Shown here: in pieces, positions 54,773 through 64,000 of the stretch
Position numbering within the stretch: position 1 is the stretch's first letter
How the letters are laid out: every line of letters starts with the position of its first letter
Assembly: GCA_000149265.1 (NCBI GenBank)
Contig: CH002885.1
Location: 1-64,000 of the forward strand
Direction: 5' to 3'
DNA from: Ciona savignyi
Lineage: Eukaryota > Chordata > Ascidiacea > Phlebobranchia > Cionidae
Length of the DNA stretch: 64,000 nucleotides
Translations under genes and position numbers: made by a program
Notes under the pieces: model-generated
Told to the model about the DNA's origin: nothing
The model's database searches: none
Seen by the model: the letters and a program-made list of their open reading frames with translations, nothing else

Positions 54773-55086
54773 AATCGGAGGCATTGTATACCGTGGTTCG
54801 GGCGTGCGTCATTGTTCGCGTTTGTTTGGTGGTTTGGGGGCAGTTTTCCTCCCATTAGTGTTGCCCACATTTTTTAAATAGTACTTTTCGTGTTGCATAT
54901 TTTTTCAAGTATTAAATATCTATGAAAGTTTCGTTGCATTGGGTAAATATTTTGTGTCGAAAACGGTAATTAAAAATCAGTTCACTGAAAGCCGAAAGGT
55001 CTACTTAAATTAGTTTAGTGGTGTTTACAGCCTTTACCTATTATTTTGTTATACCATATTTATGCCTATATGTTAAAGTTATCTCA

Positions 55087-57356
55087 ATGACTTCTCTCGA
55101 CAAGCTTAGAGAATATGCAAGTAGTTCTGAAGAAGACTCGTCAAGCGGACTTAAAACCATTTCACCAGAAAATAAAAGAACAAAGCTCCCATTACCAGAC
55201 GTCATATGCTCATTATCTGACCCAACAAACACGGAATATAATAATGACCCATCCAAACACCAATGCCGAATACGTTCATTTGACCACGTAAAGGGGAATT
55301 GGGCAACTTTTTTATACATTCCTTATCCCGAAGAATTTTCTGAAGAACTGAAAATTAATGTTTTTGATTTATTTCAATTTTCTGGTATTGGTAAGTATTT
55401 CCTTAACATTTTGCAACAGTAACATACTGTTGTTATGCGTAAGCACACCTGTTACCCACAGGTAAACAAATAATTAAATTGGATTATTGCTCAAGCTGTT
55501 TATTAACGGTAGTGTCTTTGCACAAGATAATTAATTTTTCATAGGCGAATTGTACTGTTATTAGTGTGCAGTAAAACAAAACAAAATTCCTTTTTAAATA
55601 ATATTTAAATGTTGCTGAACAATATCAAAGATTTGTAATGAGTAGGTAAACTTGCACTATGCAGGAAAAAAAATGCAATGTATTCTAAAACACAATAAAC
55701 AAATGTTACATAGTAATGGCAATTCTAAAAATAGAACTAATAAATGTTAAACCATATTCAGGTTTAAAAGCAACTTATTCAAAAAATTAGTCCTGTATAA
55801 TATTTGAATTACTAGATCTGGATTAAATAATTTTGCGACACAACCCAGACTTAAAATGAGCAGCAACAATCCTACAAGACCGCAATAGATTGTAAGGTCA
55901 TTATGTGTTGTAAATAATTGTGCAAAAAAGGCATTTCTTTAATTGGGAATACAATAGCTTTTTTACAAAAAATGTGGAGCAAAAACAATACCTCCCTCTT
56001 GTGCAACAATGCTAAAAAACTACCCTAAAACCAACCAATCTAATTACACTACACAAATAATGAATTGTGCTAAAGCATTTCTATAGTTTTAACTTTTTTT
56101 TATCACATTTACTATCTGTGTTTTAAATTATGTCTCATTGTTTAATATCTATGGTATTCACTGTTGATACTTGGTGACTGTAGCGGTTTGTACAATAAAC
56201 TTTTAAACAACATCGAAGGCAAGATATTGCAACATGACCAAGCTAAAATGCTTAAGCAAACTCTTAAATGTTATTTACCAGACGTGTAGTGAACCATATA
56301 TTAATACTGTGGATTTTTCCACATACCCCTATCACTAAGTGCATTGCCTGATTATCGGCTGATTAGTTGTTTTCAACAACTTTTTGGTTGACAGCTGGCA
56401 TGTTTAACCAATGGAGGAAATAGACTGGACATGTATTTGAAAAAATGACTGTGACATTGAATAGCCTGTTCTGATCAGTGCAAACAAAAACATAGTGTTC
56501 ACCAAACTGTAGATGAAACTAAATGTTAATGAACTGCAGATGGTTGGAATGTCGTTGACAGCTTCCACATGAGTATTTCTCGAACTTCAGCCATTCCTCA
56601 CCATTACATTGAACCCCTGGTTGACGCCATTAAAGATTCTGTGCGGACATTTAATACCCTTGATTTAATGTTTTCATCAAAACTTAAATTTTATGTGAAC
56701 GATGAAAAAACAAGGTCTTTTTGTGGTTTCCAGGTAAAATATAAGTATTTCTTCTAGTAAATTACCTTACAAAATATATTGTAAAGGTTTCCCGTACAAT
56801 ACCAATTATACTATTTGAACATTATAACTTATACTATAACTTTTAAAGTGTACCTAACTTTTAGACCTGTGAATTAACCTTTATTTACGATTTTCACCGG
56901 CTTCCTACTAAAGTTAAGTTGATGTGCAGACTGCAATTTTCTTTCAAAGAACTGAAATTTCTAAATTAATATGTACCATTACATAAAACTGGTAACACAA
57001 CACGTGCATGCTACATCCAACAAAAGTAAATATATATTTTTTTACAGATCAGCTGCCCTCTATTAATTACAAAATTGCAATACTACGTTGATAGAATTAA
57101 CCAACCTCTGAAGGACTATGGTTGCGATGGTTATTACAGCAATCCTTCTTTTCACATTAGTATAGCATGGACACTTGGAAACATATTCGATCAAAACTGG
57201 AAAATGTTGTTACACAAATTCCAGATTCATTGGTTAGAAGTATTTACCAATTGTCCAGAATTATTTTCATTCAAGGCTAATTGTTTGGCTTGTAAATGCG
57301 GAAACCGACTGTTTAAGTTTGAATTCCTGAAGATGGATTCAAAAACTGTTTATTAA
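55087..57356 (+). CDS. USB1: USB1, U6 snRNA 3'-end processing phosphodiesterase
   Basis: Exons 55087-55390, 56540-56733 and 57048-57356 encode 268 residues (vertebrate USB1 about 265). The chosen ATG gives MTSLDKLREYASSSEEDSSS. This agrees with the serine/acid-rich start of the family. The alternative upstream frame has no ATG. The fold is the 2H phosphodiesterase type. The two catalytic HxS motifs are H111-M-S113 (FHMSIS) and H202-I-S204 (FHISIA). RGNWAT-like KGNWATFLYIPY precedes the first, and KTRSFCGF lies between them. The enzyme trims the oligo-U tail of U6 snRNA in the nucleus and leaves a cyclic phosphate. Both motifs are intact. The gene converges with CNOT11. Confidence 0.95.
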
Positions 57357-57392
57357 AAATTTCTCTATTAAATGTTTTGAACGAATGACCTA

Positions 57393-57398
57393 AATAAA
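57393..57398 (+). terminator. USB1 polyadenylation signal
   Basis: AATAAA lies 37 bp past the USB1 stop. Cleavage 10-30 bp downstream would fall at or inside the last CNOT11 codons on the other strand. Confidence 0.6.
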
Positions 57399-57429
57399 AA
57401 CACTGAGATAGTGCACATATAATAAGGAT

Positions 57430-60400
57430 TTATTTTTTTATGTTTTCACCATCACCGTTGTCAAGTTGTTTAAGTAATCTGAAGAGACCAGCAGCCTCCC
57501 TTATCCTACTGAATTCAATACAAAATGCCTGAACCTCAATAAATAGTTCTGTGACATTGATGATACGGTTTCTGATAAGTGATTGCAGGAAAACACATAC
57601 AAGACGTACAAGGCGATTCTGGAGATAAAGTTTATAATTATATGGAGGAGACTGAAAATGTTTGTTAGGGTAGGATAAAATAGTAAGATATAGGATACTC
57701 TGGTTTTTATCCTGGATACCAAAACAAAAGGTGTCATCACAAGGGGCAATCAGCAGAACCTACAAGGCAGCAGAGTTTTAAAAGGGATAGATTATCAGGT
57801 GCACAATGCCGAGCTATTTTTGTGGGTAATATATGTTAAGGAGAATTATTTGTTAAAGAGTTTTGTTATAAACCAATAACCCACTGGGTTCAAGCGATGT
57901 CCATAAGGTGCCTTGGCCTTGCATATGGACACTTCCAACTATACTGGAGCAATGCAATAAAAAAACCAAGCTATTTCAGTAAGATTCGAAAGGATTATTG
58001 TTTTTTTGGACCAGTGCTGTGCTAACATTGCAATAATTTTTCAGTGAGATACCACTTAGGCAAGAACGATACACTTAATATAGGGATGCACAATATAGAA
58101 TTTCGAATCTTTGAGATTCGAATCTCTAGGGATTCGAATCTTTACAAGCAATTTAATAAGAATAAATAGGATTCGAAATTAAAAACGTAAAATATTGGCT
58201 GCGATCCAACGCGCAACAACACACGTGATGCCGATTATGCAGACGTCAGCGTATCGTTTCAGCAAGCGTGCGACAGTGGATAACTGTGATAAGAAACTTT
58301 TGGTGAATCGTCATTGAAGTAAATTCGTAATCTCAAAATTGTAAAATGGCTTCTTCATTCGTATGTAATACCGTAATGCGTTTCTCCATACCGAAAGTGC
58401 ATCTATCGTGCAAAAGCGTCCAAACATTTTCTAAAGCGGTAGCTCGGAAATACAACTTGCATCAAAGCACAACAACATTATCTTATCAGTTGTCCCATAC
58501 ACGTGCATCGTAGACAGACGCGCTTAAAACAAACGCACGCACAAAGAAAGTAGGTCACGTTCGCCAGGCTGTAATCACGTGGTTAATCGCACCTTTAAAT
58601 ATGACGCAATTATTCCAAAGGCAGAAGAGTTATTTACAGACTAAACACGTTAGTATTTGCAATATATATTTCACTTAAACAACTATGTTTTCAATAAACA
58701 CAATGAATGATATCCTATGTATTTAATTTAATGATATCCTATGTGTTATTTAGTTAGGTGAATTTGCAGTGATTCATTTATTATACTTTTACCAATGTAT
58801 AAATGTGTTAAATAGTAAATTAATGTTTAATTGTGCAATGGCATTAATAGCTAGTCTTGATACCAAACTGGTGAAATAAAAATTGTCTGGTGTTTGGGAG
58901 CATTTTTCTCAGCCATTCATTTCAACAACAACCTACTAGACTATTATCCTCCCTCATGGCAGATAGTGTTTAGAGATGTTACATATGATTAAAAAAATAT
59001 GTTATGGTAAAATATTGTTTGACTGCGTAAATTGCTCTCATCCAGTTTAAAGGCATATGGCTAATTCACTATAAATGAAAAAATATATGCACAGCATAGC
59101 AAATTTAAATACATGGTAAAACATTCTAGAATAGGATTCGAAATATATTATTCTAGAATATTCTAGAATACCTAACTATCCTATATTGTGCATCCCTAAC
59201 TTAATAACCATGATTTTTTGCAGCGGATTGCTTTGTTTAAAGCAAGTTAATGGTTTTAGAATGAAGCTTTCTATGGAATGTGGAAGAGTCTTTTACTTTT
59301 AGTTAGTATCCGTACTAGGTTGATGCTGACAATTGTAAGAGTATATCCATTGCGTAGACCATGTTTTCAGGGTGTTTTTATTTCATTACCGGTATCTAAA
59401 TAGTTTAAATATTCAAATCCATTTCTTCAGTAGTTAAATAGGAGAATGGGCTAGATAAGTAAGCTAAACATGGTAGCTATGGTTAACCAATGCATCAGGC
59501 TTTTGCTGTTATAAATATAAAATTACAGAAGTGAATTGATTTAAACCTAGTAAGCCCACAAAAAATCATACTCTGCAAATATCAATATCTGATGACTAGT
59601 AATTTATAAAAAAATTCACAAACCGGTCATCGCACAACAAAGATCGTTCTTTTTATTGTGAACTACATTGCTTGTAATGGGTTGTTCTACCATGTCTATA
59701 CATAATGCTAACATAAGACATACTAAATGGATCTTGCTTATTAGTACCATGGTTATAATTACACAAAATGTAGTAATTATTTTGTTAATGCACATGTAAT
59801 TATGATCTCATAATTATATGTGACAGCGATCATCTGTAAATCGCAACTTTTGTGGGGAAATAAAATTATCATGAAAATAAGTATGGTATATAATCAGGTT
59901 GCAAAAGCTTTTTTAATGAATCGTTTGAATCCACTGGATTGAGGGTAGAGGCAACAGTTGCCAATACTAGAATACAATATTACACACCATACCTGCATAT
60001 ATTTATCTTTTATGGTTTCACATGTTGATATACAATTTGAAATGTATAGATGAATAAACTCTGTTGGTAGCTCAACTGCTGTAGTTAAACGATTGACAAC
60101 CTTGATAAAAAATTACAATGTTAATTAAAAAAACATCGATTTTGCTACAGCAAGTACCTCCATTGAATGTAGCGACATTTCCATGTTAACTAAGACTGTG
60201 AAATACTCTGTGATTTGACTTGATTGCATCAGCATTAAGAGGACTTCTATAGCAACCAATGGATTGTTCTCCACCAGGTCAGGTAACCTATGCAAAAGAA
60301 CCAAGTAAATATCAGCAAACTAAAATTTCTGATTCACAAATTTCTTGATAGAAAAGAGTGATGGAAAATTTGGGTTCACATGACACATGCATTCATTAAA

Positions 60401-62495
60401 TATTAAAAGGTTCAGAATGTTTTTTATTTGACTGTAACATAAAAACTGTTTTATATTTTGTGATAACTTACTTTGTGGGAGTTAAACCAACATGATATAC
60501 GAGTTTCTGGTCATTATTTAGTTCTTGCAACAGTTGGTTCTGTTGTGGAACTGTTAATGGATTTTTGAATGCTTTTGCCATTAACCTTTTCACCTCAACC
60601 CCTGAATTAAAATAATTTTAAACTAACATTTAAATTATTAGTACTGGAAACAAAATTTAGTCTTCAAGAATAAGTAAACAAAAATAATCATACAGGATTT
60701 CTGCTTGGTATTATTTATGTAAAGTATAGTTTATGCTTAAAGCAGTGCTTGGCAAACACCATGCCATGACCCGATGCTGTTCTGCAAATATTTTGTTATT
60801 GGCCACCAAAATAACAAGTTATTGCAACTTGTTGCCTCTTTTATTCATTAACTTCCGCATGTGTACCAAAACATTTGTTAACAGTATTTATATGAAAATT
60901 ATTCTATAAAATAATGTCGGACTTAAAACCAGTCTGTTAAGCAATCTAAGGCATTTACTGGTTCTTTAGAACAAATACCCATATGCTGATATCGTACCTG
61001 TGTTGATATTCTGACCCATGCTAGTATCCCAAGTAAAGTTAAGCCAGGAATAATCGATGGGGTTCATCCAAACCATCTCATCCGCACATGGATGGAGGGG
61101 TGGAGCTGGTCGAATAAATTCTGGTCGAAGATTTTGAATCGTCGGTGCATTAGAACCAGTAAGTAATGATTCAATCACTTTTTGTTTCGACTTTGCTATA
61201 AATAAAGATTTGATTGATTAAAAACCGAAATAATGAAAATTTAAAATAAATAAAAATCTAACTGATCTGGTAGGGTACTAAGCTGTAATTTTTTTAAAAA
61301 CCAAGACTATTTTTACTGTATTCGGAAATTTACTTCAATTACAATTATAAACCTTTGACTTACAAGTTATTGAGGAAATGTCGAATGCATCTGGGTTGGA
61401 AATAACGCATGAAATTCCTGCTTTATCTGAAGCAGGCAGTTGTGATTGCTTTTCAACCAATGAGAGCTGTAAACCACTTAAATCAAAGTTGTGATGGCTG
61501 CTACTCGTATTTGATAAGATTGTAGCAGGTGTTTTTTTGAGAAGGTCTTTCGTTGGTCCTGATATTAACTAAAAACAATGGTTGTGATGATATTTATCAT
61601 CCAAAAGAAAAATAAATAATTAATAATCTGAAGTAATGACTACCTGTAATAAAAATATACACAATGATTATCTTCTGTGGGTAATGAAATCAAATACTGT
61701 AAATGGTTAAATTACCTGTGAAAGAAATGATTTTTCCTGCAGAGTTAAGGGTGGAATTTTTCCAAATGCAGTTGGGTATGTTTGGTTTTTCGAGTTACAG
61801 ATGATGTGTTCATCTTGACCACTGGGTTGCAGCAAATGAGTAAAGACTGGAGCAAACGGATTAGCAGCTACTGGCTCGTTTTTGTACATGTCATATAGCA
61901 AGTACATAGCAGCAAGGCGCTGGTGTTGGCCAGTTAGAAGATCTTTATGTTGTAATAGAAGTACAACAGATGACGCAACGCGGAAATGGTCCTTTAAACA
62001 AACATGAATTACCATACATGAAAATAATTTACTACATATTTTTGGTGTGGTAATTAAAACTCCTTGCACCTTAACGCTGAAAGCAGACTGATACATTTAA
62101 TTTTTTTTAAATCTTGTTGTTCAGGGAAAAACTAATAGGAGGGAAAGTGGGAAACTGCACACTAAAATGAATATCAGGGCATTACGACTTATTTTTAAAC
62201 ATGGTGTTAGAGTTCGGGTTAAATCTGGGGTTGAGATTAGTGTTTAGGGAAGGTTTAAAATTAATTTCTATAGTTTTGGTTAACAGTTTTCCTCCTTTAG
62301 GTCCCAAATTTTCCTGTATTTATTTTCAAACCACTATCACACCAGTACTTATTTTTTATAAAACACAGTATTTACCTGTTTATTGAAACCTGCCCTTTGT
62401 AAAGCTGGTGAAAAACTTTCAAACTGTTGGTTTGCTATTTCCTCCTCTTGCAGAAAACCCAACAAATTGCTCAACTCTTTTAGAGATAGTGACAT
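57430..62495 (-). CDS. CNOT11: CNOT11, CCR4-NOT complex subunit, eight exons
   Basis: Minus-strand exons are 62495-62376, 61991-61716, 61568-61364, 61195-60998, 60601-60472, 60287-60158, 60100-59993 and 57618-57430, coding for 451 residues. The vertebrate protein is about 510 because of a long glycine-rich N-terminus that is absent here. It starts [19 protein letters not shown] and includes [61 protein letters not shown] and [20 protein letters not shown], matching the family throughout. CNOT11 binds CNOT10 at the N-terminal end of the CNOT1 scaffold in the deadenylase complex that shortens mRNA tails. A minus-strand AATAAA overlaps the stop codon (TAA at 57432-57430). Intron 7 (2374 bp) holds a SINE remnant and a hAT-type element, while intron 6 is only 57 bp. 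Confidence 0.95.
57664..57935 (-). repeat. Diverged SINE copy in CNOT11 intron 7
   Basis: AGGATACTCTGGTTTTTATCC near the left and ACCCACTGGGTTCAAGCGATGTCC with AAGGTGCCTTGGCC at the right match the SINE in order. The middle and head are decayed. Confidence 0.6.
58081..59198. mobile_element. hAT-type non-autonomous element (1118 bp) in CNOT11 intron 7
   Basis: Perfect 17-bp inverted ends TAGGGATGCACAATATA and TATATTGTGCATCCCTA are flanked by a perfect octamer ACTTAATA (58073-58080 and 59199-59206). GATTCGAATC is repeated inside the left end and ATTCTAGAAT inside the right end. No transposase domain was recognised. Confidence 0.92.
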
Positions 62496-63335
62496 TTTAA
62501 GAATACTGTCGTATATAATTGTACGAGAACAACCAAGCTTATATTATATTCTGAATAAAAATACTATATATCGACCTGGACAATTTTGTATTGCTTATAC
62601 CAATTTGTTTTTAAGCACAATTCTTGGGCTACTGTATGAAGCTCCGTACAGCTCTAATTGAAACGGAGAAGCGAGAGAGAGAAAAAAGGGTAATGACGTT
62701 TTCCCTTTTATGATAAACCACTTCCCAGTATCGACGTTCATGTTAATGTAAAACGTTATAAATCCACTTGCAGTTGGCCTATTTGCAATTTTTTTGCATC
62801 TTTGAAAAGAGGAAAAATTTATTAATCGTGCGTTGTGTATTACCCTACCGAATAAGACCAAGAAGCGATCGTATAATAAAATTCTTAAATACGGGAATAC
62901 AGTATTTATTTTTACACTGATTTAAGCGAGATTTATCCAGCTATTACATATCCATAAAGGTGTGTATCTCCTTTTTGCGTCGTTCACGCACACCTCCCAT
63001 TCGAAGGGTTAAGAAAAAACGCCAACGATTGTTTTTGCGACCCTTGTGTACTACCTAAAAACTATATAACTCGACTTGTATTAATAGGTTTACAAAGACA
63101 ATATTGGCATCATTGAAAAGAAGAATTTATGTGACACATCTACAAAGTAAACCTTTAAATTAATCATACGCCGAGTAATATCCTTCCCAATATAGTCTAA
63201 AAGCGATCGTGTGATAAACCACTTAAATTCACGAATATAATATTTATTTTTATACTAAAATAGCTTGCGCAAGCTGTACCGATGTCATTTGGAAAGAAAA
63301 AGAATCCTGCTACACAACTATTTATAAACTCCAAA
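62496..63335. other. Upstream of CNOT11, no other gene recognised
   Basis: The CNOT11 promoter is presumably in the first few hundred bases, but no motif is clear. Two similar stretches, about 62868-62960 (AGCGATCGTATAATAAAATT, TACAGTATTTATTTTTACACTG) and about 63200-63265 (AGCGATCGTGTGATAAACCA, TATAATATTTATTTTTATAC), form a diverged repeat about 335 bp apart. Confidence 0.4.
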
Positions 63336-63359
63336 ATGACATTATAATAATTCAAGTTC

Positions 63360-63620
63360 AAATCACGGTGTAACACTTAAAAGAAAGAAAATGATTAGCT
63401 AGGGAAATATCCTAAAAATGAACATTTGTTCTCAAATCGTGATTGTGACAGACATGCGATGTGGCCCCGAGCCCCCGACTCATATCAAAAGGAATAGTGG
63501 AATCGCTATGAAATTTTGTCATTTGTTAGACCACACGGTCTAGATATGCAGAACCAAAATTGTGGGTGATAAAATTAGGGGAATTCCCCTGGGAAGTTTA
63601 AAATCAAAACGGTATGTTTT
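63360..63620 (+). repeat. Unit related to the ~335-bp tandem repeat
   Basis: GTGACAGACATGCGATGTGGCC, ACGGTCTAGATATGCAGA and TTAGGGGAATTCCCCTGG occur in the order seen in the array at 12235-13840. The neighbouring diverged stretches at 62868 and 63200, also about 335 bp apart, may belong to the same array. Confidence 0.65.
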
Positions 63621-64000
63621 ACCAATCACCTAATAATGCCACATGATCATTTCCAGAAGAAAGTTTACTGACACCCAGCAGTATATAAAAGATGTTACTG
63701 ATACTGGTGGACGTCGCGGAACAATCTTAACTTCTGCTGTAGGCCTAAGACTAAGAGAGGAAATTGTAATTGAACAAGATCTACGACGGATTTTTAATAA
63801 CATTTAAGTTATTCATTTCTTGCCCCAGTATTAAATAATTGACAATTAAGTAAATTATGACACAAAAAGCAACGTTTAGCCGCGCGGCTAAAAAAAAGCG
63901 CGCTTTACATATTTTGTGTTACTGAAACCGGTTCTGTTTTAGCAATTGCACGATAAGTCCCGATACCAAAGTGTGGAATGGTACACCTGGAGCTTTTGAG
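63621..64000. other. Window end, no gene recognised
   Basis: A TATATAAAAG at about 63682 could be a promoter element. No coding region could be supported before the window ends. Confidence 0.35.

Noticed and set aside
60735-60900. CAGTGCTTGGCAAACACC, resembling a hAT end, in CNOT11 intron 4
   Set aside because: No matching opposite end or target duplication could be found nearby.
62201-62661. Plus-strand open frames opposite the first CNOT11 exon
   Set aside because: They are antisense to a well-supported exon and show no domains.

Overview
This window looks like an AT-rich animal chromosome segment. The host genes are ordinary metazoan ones (cohesin RAD21, V-ATPase subunit H, TMEM258, AIMP1, USB1, CNOT11 and a leucine-rich-repeat membrane protein). 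They have many short GT-AG introns, some only 51-69 bp, and sit close together, often tail to tail. Compact genes plus many tRNA-derived SINEs and small DNA transposons suggest a tunicate such as Ciona. That assignment is an inference; no species marker was read directly. Two 100-N runs (38006-38105 and 49999-50098) show this is an assembled scaffold.

Layout. From 1 to about 21800 the window is mostly mobile DNA. SINE copies cluster at 98-4577. A Ty3/gypsy element of CsRn1/Kabuki type fills 5014-11938; its gag and pol overlap at a well-formed -1 frameshift signal. A roughly 335-bp tandem array lies at 12235-13840. A 4.3-kb DNA transposon at 16006-20320 carries a THAP-DDE transposase and a convergent, spliced SAP-SWIM-YqaJ nuclease gene, flanked by 142-bp inverted repeats and a 2-bp AT duplication. 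RAD21 follows on + (21841-30504, 15 coding exons, two introns hosting DNA transposons). TMEM258 and AIMP1 follow on -. ATP6V1H is on + (36602-41094), with one exon hidden in an N gap. From 41690 to 54770 there are decayed transposons, several of them hAT-like with 8-bp duplications, around a two-exon LRR membrane protein gene on - (46158-48158). USB1 on + (55087-57356) converges on CNOT11 on - (57430-62495), with only 73 bp between stop codons.

How the parts relate. The host genes serve separate housekeeping roles: sister-chromatid cohesion, organelle acidification, N-glycosylation, tRNA-synthetase scaffolding, U6 snRNA 3'-end processing and mRNA deadenylation. The AIMP1-TMEM258 pair is close enough to be a candidate operon. 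The two autonomous-type elements each look nearly complete. Most other elements are short non-autonomous copies, and several are nested in one another, which gives a relative order of insertion.
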